Both the position numbers and the translations under genes were made by a program. Below the pieces are notes generated by a model. The model searched no databases. It was not told the origin of the DNA and saw only the letters and a list, made by a program, of their open reading frames with translations. From positions 661,056-725,055 of the forward strand of contig KV748221.1 in the NCBI GenBank assembly GCA_001692895.1: a DNA stretch of 64,000 nucleotides. Reading direction: 5' to 3'. This DNA comes from Cenococcum geophilum 1.58. Its lineage: Eukaryota; Ascomycota; Dothideomycetes; Gloniales; Gloniaceae. Of this stretch, positions 25,171-36,700 are shown in pieces. How positions within the stretch are numbered: position 1 is the stretch's first letter; the number at the start of each line of letters is the position of its first letter.

Positions 25171-26669
25171 TTGCCTATATCTTTAGCTGTACTAGTAAAG
25201 ACGTATAGACGTACCTATATCCACGATATATATATGACTTAGCAGATCCCTTCCTCTCTAGAGAAGAGATAATTAACTACCTATCTTCTATTTATAAGGA
25301 CCCCTTTAAGGTGTAAAACGCCCGCCTTAATTATAAAAGCCTAAATATAAAAATAACGGAGCCCTTTTTAGCCTTTTAGACTCACTTTCTATACCTAGCT
25401 GACTAAGCTTAAATTCCCTAGGAAGATCTAATGCTAGACCCATCTAATAAGCTTACCCTAGACCTACACTAAGCCGTACTACTGGTTTTTACTACTATAT
25501 AGACGCTAAAAGAACTTATAGACTAGTGCTTGGCTATTAACTAAGGCCTCTATTAAATTAAGACACGAGCTAAATAGTATAAAGCCCAAAACTCTCCAAA
25601 CTAGACCACTATAAGAACGGCCTATAGTGCCCTAGCACGATTAGCAACTCCTACAGCACTAGCTGTATAGCCCGCTATTAATTTAGCAGCTAGCTATATG
25701 GCTAGTCCTACTGCGGGTCTAGTATATACTTAGCCTATATATAGCGACCCCTAAAGATAAGCCCTTAGTAATTAAGGAGCTTACTTCTTATATGGTTAGA
25801 AAGGCTATTATATAAAAGACTGCCTAATAAATGAAAAAATAGACAAGGTTTTATTAATCTAGGAGGATAGCGCGGAGTTAGAAAAAGAGGAACCCTAAAG
25901 GAAGACTCCTCTTTAGGATTAAAAGGGATTAATATATTATATGTTAATCTAGGTCGGCTAGTTAGTAAAAGAAGCTATACTATCCCTTATACTTTATTTT
26001 ATAATAGATACCAAGTTTTAACCTCTGCTTTAGTTAACTTTAGAGTAAATGCCTTTACCTTAATAGATACCTAGTGTGCTATAAAGCTAGCTGACTTTTT
26101 AAATATACTTATTAAAGAACTGCCTAAACTAATTCCTATTTATGGGTATAATGGACGGATAGGGCCACTTATTACAACTATCTTGTAAATTTACCTCCGC
26201 GTTAATAGATAAAGGTAGTATAATATCCCCTTCCTTATTATGGACCTAGGAAGCTATAATATAATCTTAAAAGGAAAATGGCTAGCCTATTTAGGCTTAT
26301 AGCTTAATATACGAAGTAGGTGGCTTATCTAGCTCAAAACCCTACCCCTAACCCCTTCTTTTATAAAAGAAATCAGTATTATAATGGAAAACCTTATACG
26401 GCTCTAGATTAATACTATTTATTAAATAGATGCTATGCGTAGAGATAAGGCCTTTAAGAAAGATGTATAGCTTAACCCGCAATAGATCCGTATACTACGC
26501 CGCCCCTAGACTAGCTATATTACGCCACCTATACTAAAGACCTAAAAAGCTAGTAGTGACCTAGCTAAGTTAACTACGGAGGATATAGGCCTTATGTAGT
26601 TATAAAGGAAAGCTAGGAATATTGGACGCCATACTAAACTAATAGATAGGAAAGATAACTTATAGAAAG
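25171..26669 (+). pseudogene. G4 gag-protease segment, inverted
   Basis: On plus this matches the reverse complement of G5 from about 57830 to 59290: gag C-terminus (cttctatttataaggacccc), the protease region (gaggaaccctaaaggaagactcctc) and the pre-RT linker ending aacttatagaaa at 26669. In an uninverted element its right end would join 25170. Many in-frame stops. Confidence 0.75.
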
Positions 26670-27029
26670 TGATAGTGTCAAGAAAATCCTTATGAGAAAT
26701 ATTGCCCGAATATCCACCTAAATAGATTTCTAGGCATAACACGGCCTCCTAGTGTTTACTAGACTAGTAAAACCATTTGTCAAAATCTGCGCACTTGAGC
26801 AAAATGTGCTAGCAGGATGATAGTTGAAAGGCGGATGGCTGGTATGGAATTGCTTTTTAGGGCAAAATACCAGCATTGTCCAAAATGGGTTAAGCTTCAG
26901 AAATGGAATATTTCATCACCATAGAATAGAGGTATTTTGCATGAATCTGGGACTATATTGAACTAGCTGTGCGCTACCACTATGCCAAAATTCTGTCATG
27001 CATGCCCTCAGCCAAAGCGGTATTAAAAT
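26670..27029. other. unique DNA, URM1 downstream flank
   Basis: Base composition changes abruptly at about 26670 from RIP-mutated to ordinary. No gene is seen. It should hold the 3' untranslated region of URM1. Confidence 0.6.
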
Positions 27030-27465
27030 TCAACCTCCATGGAGTGTTGACATGAAAAGAATGTTGTCGCTATCCTGGATTTTATATTTATCTTCTCCTT
27101 CAAGTTCCCAATCAGCATCATTGATGAGAACTAGAATGCCTGGTCGCCTAGAGAGCGTTAGCATGTCAAAATAATGGAAACATATAAAGAGATGGATTAA
27201 AGCTTACACTGTGTCATCGAGTACAAAGAGCTCTCTCCGACTGTCCTGCATGACGTTTTCACAGAGATACCTGACGAGAAAGGCAATGTTTGATGCCGAG
27301 CCTGATTCATCTTTGGTAGGAATTGATAGGGTATGCTTCCGCTGATTTGAGAATAACATTTCAAGTCCGCCGCTGAAGGTGTCAGCGGTTTTGCAGCGCA
27401 TGGTAGTGAACGTACCTGAACTCTACTGTTATCGGAATGACATCTTTGACTTTGTTTTGCGACAT
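27030..27465 (-). CDS. URM1: ubiquitin-related modifier Urm1
   Basis: Urm1 is the ubiquitin-fold sulfur carrier that, activated by Uba4, donates sulfur for 2-thiolation of wobble uridine in tRNA Lys/Glu/Gln; it is also conjugated to proteins. Three exons join in frame: 27465-27416 ([17 protein letters not shown]), 27372-27208 ([13 protein letters not shown]..., [28 protein letters not shown]) and 27147-27030 ([19 protein letters not shown]...FMSTLHGG, stop). That gives 110 residues, the family length, ending in the required Gly-Gly. Introns are 27373-27415 (GTACGT...CAG, 43 bp, short even for a fungus) and 27148-27207 (GTAAGC...TAG, 60 bp). No damaging change is seen. It is divergent from ELP2. 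Confidence 0.95.
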
Positions 27466-27649
27466 TTGCACCAGCGTTGAAATAGAGTATACTGTTTATG
27501 CAATGGAGGTAAGATCAGTTGAAGAGGCCTGCGGGATGCGAGGTTATGTAGAGCTAAGCGAGCACTAGCGCGAGAGTTTTTTGGTGTTGAGTTTTCGACT
27601 TATTGAAAGGCGTTTCCGTACACTACCTCCGCATCGGAACTCTATTAAG
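27466..27649. promoter_or_regulatory. shared URM1/ELP2 divergent promoter region
   Basis: Only 184 bp separate the two start codons, so the promoters and 5' leaders of both genes must lie here. It contains a short imperfect palindrome, gcgagcactagcgcgag, near 27558. No TATA box is obvious. The regulatory role is inferred from position only. Confidence 0.6.
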
Positions 27650-30235
27650 ATGTCTAATGCCGCCACCGACTTTATCTCAACGGGTGGGAATCGGCATCCA
27701 TCTGCCGCTGACTGGGATCCAGAAGGCTCTGGTCTGCTGGCATTCGGTGCTGACTCTAACGTCGCATTGTGGGATCCTCTGGTACGTAAAACGTTTCACC
27801 GATGGTCTTTCTCTTATGCCTATCAATATAAGAGTTCGGGGAGAGCAATGGGGATTCGTGTTTTAATATTTACCAGGGTCACATGTTGATTTGCTTACTT
27901 TCTGAAGGATGAGGACTTCCGGGGCGTCAAAGCACTACTTAATGGTCACACGGATGTTGTAAATGTCGTGAAGTTCTTTCCCACTGGAACTTCCGATAAC
28001 ACCGTAATATTAAGTGGTTCTACTGACAAAACGTTGCGAATTTGGCGAGCATATGGAAGCTCGCTAACAAGCTTTGAGCTGGTGAAAACCATCACTGATC
28101 ATCAGAATCCCATCCATTGCCTAACGACTCTTCCGAGTTCAGATATATTTGCCTCTGGTTCATCTGATGGCATAGTAAGAGTATGGAAGCTCGTTCATGA
28201 TGCCACATTTACTGAGATTGATTTGGAATTACTTCAATCGATAACCCTTTCTCCAAAATTCTTTCCCTTGACCCTGGCTATTACCAGACTAGATGGTTCA
28301 TCTCTTATTCTCGCAATTGCAGGCACAAAGAGTATTGTCCAGATATATGTTTCTAAAGATAATCTTTTTGATCTCGCAGCAACCCTCACTGGCCACGAAG
28401 GATGGGTTAGGTCTTTGACATTTAGTCAAGACCAAGCCAGCGGCGGTGGAGATCTCTTATTGGCCTCAGCTAGTCAAGATAAGTACATCCGCCTTTGGCG
28501 CGTTCATCAGGGAGACGAATTACCGGCCATGAGCAGTGCAACCAATGGCCCCGCCCTAGGCGTGCTTGGTAAATCCCTTTCCAATAAGGCTCATCGAATA
28601 CAGTCGAAACTTTTTAAATACTCAATCACCTTTGAGGCGTTACTCCTGGGCCATGAAGACTGGATATATTCGGCCTCCTGGTGTCATAATCAAGACAAAC
28701 TGCAGCTTCTCTCCACATCAGCGGATAACTCACTTGCCATATGGGAACCAGACCCAACATCCGGCGTGTGGATTTGTGCGGCGAGGCTTGGGGAAATCAG
28801 TGCTCAGAAAGGATCCACATCGGCAACGGGAAGTACTGGAGGTTTCTGGATTGGACTTTGGTCACCAGACGGAAGCTCGGTTGTTTCACTGGGTAGAACC
28901 GGGAGTTGGCGACTATGGATCTACGTATCATCCGAGGATAGGTGGTCACAGCAGGTTGCTATCAGTGGTCACATTAGAGATGTCAAGGGACTATGTTGGG
29001 CCAAGAATGGCTCTTATCTGTTATCAACGGGTTCTGATCAAACGACCAGACTCTATGCTGAATGGAGACGAGGAACCAAACGTTCTTGGCATGAGTTCTC
29101 GAGGCCTCAAATTCACGGATATGACCTCAACTGTATCGACTCTATTAGTTCTTCTCAATTCATCTCTGGTGCCGATGAGAAGCTTCTTCGAGTCTTTGAT
29201 GAACCACGAGGTGCAGCAAGCCTGCTATGTCGCCTTTGCGGCATTGAATCCACCTCGAGTCAATCACTGCCGGATGCTGCCAACATTCCAGTTCTCGGCC
29301 TCTCCAATAAAGCTATCCAGGCAGTGGAAGATGATGAAACTGTGACCATTAGGGAAGAGGATGAGCGAGAAGCTGTCGATCCTGCTTCAGTAATACACAA
29401 GTCTACTCTCAATTTCGACCACCCTCCATTTGAAGACCATCTTGCTAGACATCTCCTTTGGCCGGAAATCGAGAAACTTTACGGTCATGGCTACGAAATT
29501 TCAGCAGTCGCAACAAGCAGCGATGGCGGCCTAGTGGCGACGGCCTGTAGAGCTAGTTCCATTGACCACGCAGTCATCCGTCTTTATGAGACCGAGGAGT
29601 GGAGTGAGATAAAACCATCACTTACTGTCCACTCTTTGACCGTCACAGGTCTGGAATTCTCGGAAGACGATCGATATTTGCTCAGCGTAGGAAGAGATAG
29701 GCAATGGGCAATATTCGAACGAGACAGGATTTCTTCAACTGACTATAAACTCGTCGCTTCTAATCCCAAAGGCCATTCACGAATGATCCTCGACGCATCA
29801 TGGGGACCGAAAAGCGCTGGTGGTGTATTTGCCACAGCTGGGCGAGACAAAATGGTGAAGTTATGGCAATTCTCAGACTCAAGCGCTATTTGTAAGACCT
29901 CGATCTCCGCAGTTTCTTCGGTCACAGCTGTTTCTTTTCTGCGGCATATAGTTCGAGGTGCCATTATCCTCGCGTATGGGACGGAAGATGGAACTGTTGC
30001 AATTTGCAGCATTTCTCTGGGTGATCTCGAGAAGCCAGATATTGCGATTATTGATCGGAAGCTTACGCCATCAAAAGCTATCAATCAACTGGTTTGGCGG
30101 CCTGCGCACAGCGAGGAAGCCTCTAACGAAGATACTGAGCATTCTGCCAAGGACGGCAAGGTGGAACAGCTTGCTGTGGCTAGTGAGGATAGCTCGGTCC
30201 GTGTGTATCGTGTCAGTAATGCGGTACGTACCTGA
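27650..30235 (+). CDS. ELP2: Elongator complex subunit 2 (WD40 protein)
   Basis: Elp2 is the double WD40-propeller scaffold of Elongator (Elp1-6), which starts cm5/mcm5 modification of wobble uridine in tRNA. Exon 1 is 27650-27781 (MSNAATDFISTGGNRHPSA...ALWDPL). A 126-bp phase-0 intron, 27782-27907 (GTACGT...AAG), follows. Exon 2 is 27908-30235, opening DEDFRGVKALLNGHTDVV. The product is 819 residues, in line with fungal Elp2. WD repeats run the whole length: DHQNPIHCL, GHEGWVRSLTFS, GHEDWIYSASW, GFWIGLWSPDGSS, GHIRDVKGLCW, then the Elp2-typical linker SWHEFSRPQIHGYDLNCI, and later GHGYEISAVATS and GHSRMILDASWGP. No stops or RIP signs. The stop follows GCGGTACGTACCTGA; because GTACGT is a donor elsewhere here, a short extra 3' exon is possible but not needed. 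Confidence 0.95.
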
Positions 30236-30395
30236 TTTTACTTGGCGAAGCTATTTGATGAGTCAGGTTAGTCAACTTTGGTCCTTATACTCCTGTCGCT
30301 GTCGCAAAAGACCCTATGGTCATGACTCTACATTCATGTATATATTCCACCTGATTTCCATAGATTTCGAATCAAGTCGTTCATTCAATTCTCCC
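30236..30395. other. ELP2 downstream flank
   Basis: Unmutated unique DNA up to the 9-bp duplication at 30396. It should hold the ELP2 3' untranslated region. No gene. Confidence 0.6.
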
Positions 30396-30404
30396 ACACT
30401 GCAA
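30396..30404. repeat. 9-bp target-site duplication, left copy
   Basis: ACACTGCAA abuts the left inverted terminus and is repeated exactly at 61195-61203, abutting the right terminus. Confidence 0.85.
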
Positions 30405-30424
30405 TTACCTCAGCGAGCTCAGAC
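30405..30424 (+). repeat. left terminal inverted repeat
   Basis: TTACCTCAGCGAGCTCAGAC, identical in reverse complement to 61175-61194. Confidence 0.88.
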
Positions 30425-30501
30425 GCGATTTTTTAGCTAGCATCGGAATAACCTACGCCGTCTTCCGAATTGCAAAATCACGTCTGAGAGGCTTTGGCGA
30501 G
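30418..30501. repeat. left subterminal hairpin and inner motif
   Basis: Arms 30418-30432 (CTCAGACGCGATTTT) and 30474-30488 pair at 14 of 15 positions, enclosing a smaller CGGAA...TTCCG hairpin. It is followed at 30492-30501 by CTTTGGCGAG, also found at the right end (61079-61088, reverse complement). Confidence 0.8.
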
Positions 30502-30859
30502 TTTTGTCAAAAGCATAAGTAAAATCCGTAAAACGGATATTGCGGATATCTAATTTATTTATTCATATAACGCGTTATTATTACTAAAAGTTAATATAAT
30601 ATTTTTAAGAACTAGGGCTTCTAAATAGTACGAATTTTATAATACGGCTATTACTCGGTCCTAATATTAATTTCGTTAAAGTTAAAAAACGCGTTATTAA
30701 AAGCATAAGCACATATTATATCTTATTAAATAGTCTACTAATATAGATAAAACTATACAGATATATAAACATCTACTACTTAAAGCTATTGTAACACTTA
30801 GTAGGTGCTATAGTTAGGTCCTTTCTTAAAAATATCCTCCCTTAGCCTAGAGTACCTCT

Positions 30860-33360
30860 ACTACTATTAGGCGTTATATCCGCATAGAAAACCCACTATA
30901 GCTTAGAAGAAAAGCACTAGCCGCTAGGGTTAGAAGACTGTAGTTAAATAGGAACGCTAAAAGGTCTTGTAGAGCTTATAGAAGCTAGATAATCGTTTAC
31001 AGGAGGATCTTACGTCCCTAGTAGAGAGGCAGTTATAGAACATATAAGATAAGCTTCTAGCCTTACAGGAGGTAAGTAAAGATAAATAGTTAAGCTTAAT
31101 AGATAGAGCTATTAAGCTTCTATATCCGTATAGCGGATAACCTAGTTAAATTAAGGTATTAAGACGGGTAATATATAGGCGGAGAAACTTATTCCTAGTA
31201 GTAAAGACATTATAAGGTAAGAGTATAATAATACAGGCGATTTTATTACTAATTTAAGCTTCTATTACTATTATTATGTTACCTTTAAACATAATTAGAG
31301 AGGAGTAGTTATTAAAGATACGGGCTATCCTAGGAGTAAATCCCGTATTTATATATACGGAGGTAATAAAAGCGTATATAGATATTCTAAAATATATTAA
31401 GGCGGGTCGGTTTATATATATTCTAGTATTACTAGAGTTGCTATTAAATAAACGGTTTTACTATATCCTTACTTAGCCTACTTTTCGCTCGTATATTTCC
31501 TTAGTTATAATTAATAAGTATTATTTAGTTATTAATTAGGGTAAGAGTTTCCGGCCCTATTACGTATAGCTCTTTAAGGTCCGATTACTGCTTAGTTTAA
31601 TAGTGCCGTAGTTTGTATATACTATAATATTTAATAAGGAGACGTATATAAAGGTAATAAAGCTAGTAGGGTTTTATTAGAGTATAACGGATCTTAAATA
31701 AATAAATATTAATTAGCCTAACCTATCTATTATTAGGGGCTATATTAAGAGGAGGAATAAGAATAATTATAAGGCACTATTCTTTATTATTAAAGAGGCA
31801 TTTAAAGAGGCGGTAGTAGAGGAGGATTATATATCCGTAACCCTTAGCTAGATATCTATAGGGTTTAGTAAAATATCTATATTATCTAGCTAAACGCCTA
31901 TAGCGCCTAGTAGGATATCCGCATCTTCTAGTTAAATACCCACTACCTCTATTTATTAACTAGTTAGGCGGATCTAAAATCTAGCAAAAGGCACTATATA
32001 GCTAAAGGGATAAAAGGTTTTAAGCCCTAAATTAATTCCTAAGACGATTATTTTTCTTTATGCCAAAAATTATATCCATAGGTGTCTAAATATAATCCAT
32101 TCGTAGCTTATAACTAAGGGCTATACTATAAAGTAGGCTAAAATAGCAGTATGGAGTTATTATGTAATATTATCCAAATATAACAAGAGTAGGGAGTATT
32201 AAAATTTCTATATAGAAGATTTACCTACCTATATTCTTATTACGTCGGACGCCCTAGTCTATAGTGCGGATATTCTAGATATTATCCGTTTTATTATATA
32301 CGGTTATTATCCCAATAAAAGCCTAAATATAATACTATAGCAATTCGGACGGGCTGCTTAACGCAATAGTGTTACCGGATATATAATTATCCTTATTAAA
32401 GACTGGTATAAGGGCGCTCTTATAGATATTATACTACTAAAGCGAAAGTCTTAAAAACCTACAGCCCCTCTATCTACCCGACTTAGCCGTAACTTTATTA
32501 CTACTAGAATAGTAATATAAAAGGATAGGGTAGTAGATTTCGCCAGCGACCTAGCTTTATTTATTATAATTAATAGTAATATTATCTCGTAGGTATCTAC
32601 TTAGGAGGAGGAGGATTAAATACTTAATAAGAATATAATATTATTAGCCCTACTAATTAAGTATATAGAAAAATAAAAGAGGGTAAAGACTGATGTAAAG
32701 AAATGGGCGGTACTTCTAGATATATTATACGAGCTCGTAAGTAAAGCTACTAAATATTTACGTAATATTCTACTTAAGCCGTATAAGGAGACGAGTTTGT
32801 TATCTAGAGGTTTACGCTATTACTTTAATTATGATAATTTGTTATAGGCTTATAAGGAGTATAATATTGTCGCACTATATACTAGGAATATTATAAAGAG
32901 TAAGTACTTAAAGGATTTATTTATAAGTGTTAAGAAGTGGATTAAAGGATGGCTTAATATAATATACTAGGATGCAGTTTAGAGTCCAATTTCTAGTTAT
33001 ATTATATCTAATAATTAAATTCGTATACTTTATATTTAACCTCCGCTAACTTATAAGGGCCTTAAGCGGATATTGCCTAAATAGGATTATAGTTTCCTAG
33101 GAGATAAAGTAAACGCGCTTATCCGCTTTATTTATAAGAAAGGAACGCGATACTTTAGTACTAGCGTCTTATAGGCTGCGTTATAATTTAGTAGACGTAT
33201 TACTATATCTAAAAGCTTATTATAAACGCCTCTACTATTAATAGGTTAATGGGGACCTATTAGTGTATTAACTATAAAGAGTGCTAGCCTTAATTAACCG
33301 TTACAAACCGAAGTATTACTGCCCTTATAGCTATTATTAGCATCTAGCTCGTAAATAGAT
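30860..33360 (+). pseudogene. RecQ-like superfamily 2 DNA helicase remnant
   Basis: Reading one plus frame through stops from about 30900 gives a helicase. After a charged N-terminus (VLQSLQKLDNRLQEDLTSLVERQ) and LLYPYSGQPSQ comes Walker A as KTL.GKS (31207-31224), then SITIIMLPLNIIREE. Motif II is NKYY at 31513-31524 where a DExH box such as DEYH is expected; every difference is G-to-A or C-to-T. The RecQ-type QWGxxFRPxY motif follows as N.GKSFRPYY. Motif VI is QFGRAA at 32341-32358. Walker A, motif II, motif VI and a C-terminal GTRYFSTSVL (33142) are all in one frame over 1.9 kb, so decay is by point mutation. No start codon is clear. It lies about 450 bp inside the left terminus. Similar RecQ genes are known from fungal subtelomeres and mobile DNA. 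Confidence 0.78.
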
Positions 33361-34083
33361 ATAACTAAGTCTTAAAGAACTTAGCTTATATTAACCTAAA
33401 ACTTATAGGCGAACTGGTCCTAGACTACGTATGCTACTTTATTATAGTTATCTTAACAGCTAGATGTTTAATATCCGTATACTCTGGATATACGGCTACC
33501 TGCTTAAAAATTGTCTAGTGTATATCCGCAGAACCCTTAACTTAACCTTTAGCATCCTAATAACTCCCTATAGCGCCTTTATTATTCCTAATAGCTTCTT
33601 AATATAGCTTTATACGATCCTTATAATTCTCTACTACCTTAGTTTATATCTTAGAATAACCTAGGTATTAGTCCGCGGTATAGCCCTTAAGCTCTACAGT
33701 AGAGGTCTAATAGTATTATTGGCTCGAATATAGGTGGCGCTAGTTTATAGCGCGGTATTTAATCTCCGCAGCAATCTCCGTGTGCGGTTATTGCGAATTA
33801 ATGTGGCCTTATTAATAATCCTGCTGGCAATAATCCGTTATTAGCAGTAATCTATAGTAATCTAGTGTTAACGGCGATGGTAAACTGCTGTATTATGGCA
33901 CCCTTTATAGCAACTTAGTAGTAGGATACTAGAAGGGAATTAGCTTATGCGGTGGGTATGGGTGGATATCTATAGGGTTAGTGTAGTAGTTCGGCAGCTT
34001 GTCTATTAACCTAGGCTTATTACTTACAGCGGCTTTTAAATAGTTTGTCTAACTAACTGTATACTAATGCTTAACAACTAGAC
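33361..34083. other. backbone sequence, no gene recognised
   Basis: RIP-like DNA between the helicase and the Ngaro-like element. It carries the ATATCCGCA motif near 33512 but no recognisable protein in any frame. Confidence 0.5.
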
Positions 34084-34183
34084 ATGTCTATGTGGCTAAG
34101 CGAGCACTGCAGCAGCACCCCTGCATTTTAGCAACACTAACATTATCAACATTTATATAATTGAGTCTTGCTTACTTGCTTTC
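34084..34183 (+). repeat. split direct repeat A1
   Basis: 100 bp from atgtctatgtggctaag to cttgctttc; its partner is A2 at 38497-38596, also 100 bp, differing by transitions. Confidence 0.85.
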
Positions 34184-34431
34184 TATATTAGTCTTATTTA
34201 AGAGCTAATACCTTATTTACTTAATTTCTAATAATTAATTGTTGCTATTAATAACTTAATAACCTATACGCTCGTCTCAACCTTCGCGAATTATTTATAA
34301 AAACCTTAAAAACTTAACTAATAACGACACACTCGACGAGCTAAACTCCTTAGAGGTTACCTACCAGTCTCCCTTACCTTCCCCTATACCTTTAGGCGAT
34401 ACGCCGGCATTACAGTCTCCATCCTCTATAA

Positions 34432-35560
34432 TGGCGCCTCTCTCCGCGGCTTAACGTAAGACTTTAGCCACTAAAAAAGCTAAAGAATAGCTTTAGTAAC
34501 TACACGAAGAGGACCTAAAGATTAGAAGAGCTTAGGTAAAAGAGGTTAAGGACTAGGCAACTAACTGGAAAATAAGACTCTTTTAGGAATAGGAGGACCG
34601 TACTAAAATACTACGCGTTTAAAAAGAACAGGAAGATCAGGCGACTAAACTCTATATATTAAGCCTCGCTATAGTAATAGCGAGATTAGCTATAGCAGTA
34701 TTATCCTTAACCCCAATTAATAAACTAGGTAAGTTACTCCTATCTATAGCTAATATCCTAAATACCCTCTTCCTTAGCGTCCTAAATAAAGAGATACTTA
34801 AGGTATTTTAGGGTACTTTCTTGCCTAATAACCTCTCTTGCCTTTAGATACACTAGCTCTAGTCTAAGCCTTAAAATAATATCCTTATTATTAACAGCGT
34901 CCTTTTTATAAGACCGAAAGAAGGGGTAATAAAGGACTACCCGTCCGTTAAAGTATAAGTAAAGGGCTTCCTTAACTATATAATGATTTTAATTATTATA
35001 TATAAGAATTTTTTGGTAGATCTTATTCCCTAAATACTTACCTTCTATAATTAAGTTATTTGGCTATCTACCACCTACTAAATTGCTCCTTTAATAACTA
35101 TAGCCTTAGAGCACTACTTTATAGTTATTTAAAAGAACTAGTTAAAGCTAGCTAACTAGAAGATCTCTAGTAACTTCCTAAATATCTATTATAATCCTAG
35201 TACTTATAAATCCGTATCTATTTTAAAATATATGTAAGTAAGTACTAATATCTTAAGGACCTATTATAGCTTTAATAGAGGGAAGTATAACCTAGGCAAG
35301 GATTATAAGTTCCTATATACCTACAGTAAGTATAATGGCCTATATGCTATAAGGAATTATAAGTAGTAATTACTAGAGGAAAGTGTTAATAAGGAAAAGA
35401 AAGAGAAGGAAGAGGATTTTATTAAGCTATACCTATACTTCGCCAAAACCGTGCTCTACTCTTATAGTATAGGTAGGCTAAATACTATACCATTATTTCC
35501 AGTCTTTCTACCCTTCTCTCCTCTACAGGACTCTCCCTCCCCCTTAATTATTTAAGCGTG
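34432..35560 (+). pseudogene. Ngaro-like element ORF1 (gag-like)
   Basis: A plus-strand ATG at about 34432 reads MAPLSAA and, through stops, a charged helical stretch (RKTLATKKAKE, QLHEEDLKIRRA), then KYNLGKDYKFLYTYSKYNGLYAIRNYK toward the end. No domain is recognised; the gag-like call rests on its place before RT. Confidence 0.5.
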
Positions 35561-35779
35561 GGGGTGTTATCTATCCCTATACCCCGGCAACCTCTAACGC
35601 AATATTATTGGTATCTTAAAGTTTGGATGCTAGATTAGGGTAGACTTAGAAATTAAGCTCCTCTTCTAGAAGAACTAAGCCTTAATAGCTATAAATACGG
35701 TCCTAATTTTAGAGAAGATTAGCGCTAATCTAGATATAGGCAGGATTATAATAGCAACGTCTCCTATTATATCTTTACT

Positions 35780-36700
35780 ACTAGATTTAGTACCTAAAGC
35801 GGATAAAGGATGGCGCCGTATTTATAACTTATCCTTACTATTTAGCTAATCTATTAACAACTTAATCCCTATAGCATTCGCTACACTATAATATTTAATA
35901 GTTAATTAGGTTCTCTAATACGTTATATATATAGGCCATAGTTATATAATTATTAAAAGGGATATTAAGGACGCTTTTTGGAACATCCTACTTTCTATTA
36001 AAGCTTAACGCCTTATAGGGTTCTCCTAGAAGGGTATAGTATATTTTAAACGTTGCCTCTTATTTGGCCTTTAAACTACACCCTTTTTATTTAATTTTTT
36101 TACAGAGGGATTCTACTAAATACTTATCCAATATATCCTAAACGCCGCCTTAAAGCACTATTTAGATAACTTTATCTTTATACTCTCTAACGCTTCTATT
36201 CTCCCTTAATTACTTAATATATATAACTAATTAAGCGATAAATTAGGCATCCTATAAAACGAATTAAAGAATATTAAAGGCACTACGGCTAAAGTCCTAG
36301 GTCATATTATAGATACTCCAAAGCCTAAGCTATATCTTTCTCCTTTAAAACAGGCTACTACGATTAAGGAGATTAATAAAGCGTTAAGTGGTAGATCCCT
36401 AACGCTAGTTTAGAGTTAAAAACTAGCTAGTAGACTTGCTTAGAGCGCCTAGGTAATTAGGCTTAGGCGTTTATATAACCACTCTATCTAGGAGTTTATC
36501 TCCACTTTTATAAAGGCAGGTAGTTATTCTCGCCAACGGCTAATAGCTAAACTTTGCTAAGACTTGTTATAGTAAAGGGATGCTTTTACCCTTTTAAATA
36601 GTATCCTCTTCTTTAATAATATAGATTAAAAATAATTCTATCTCTTCTTAGATATATCTAGAATTCTTAGTTATAGGGCCTTCTTCTTTCTTAAGGATTC
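35780..36700 (+). pseudogene. Ngaro-like reverse transcriptase remnant
   Basis: Through stops and at least one frame change: DKGWRRIYNLS, then in another frame IIIKRDIKDAFWNILLSIKA and CLLFGL.TTPFLFNFFTEGFY. The catalytic box is HYLDNFIFIL at 36156-36185 where YLDD is expected. These are the motifs of DIRS-order RTs (KWRxIxDLS, PFGLRxAPxLF). The second catalytic Asp reads Asn (G-to-A). RNase H probably follows to about 36900 but is not clear. Confidence 0.7.

Larger units (their letters stand above)
21568..26669 (-). mobile_element. G4: Ty3/gypsy element, 5'-truncated with inverted 5' segment
   Basis: From 21568 to about 25170 it is a minus-strand element of the same family as G5: LTR, C-rich polypurine tract complement at 21838-21850, integrase, RNase H, RT. 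At about 25170 it stops matching G5 in that direction. 25171-26669 instead matches the adjoining gag-protease part of G5 in the reverse orientation. Beyond 26669 lies unique DNA, with no 5' LTR or gag start. Confidence 0.8.

Noticed and set aside
26542-26742. 66-codon minus ORF across the G4/unique boundary
   Set aside because: Spans the junction of two unrelated sequences; no homology expected.
28566-30440. ORFs overlapping ELP2 in other frames (28566-29345, 29743-30084, 29958-30440)
   Set aside because: Shadows of the ELP2 coding frame.
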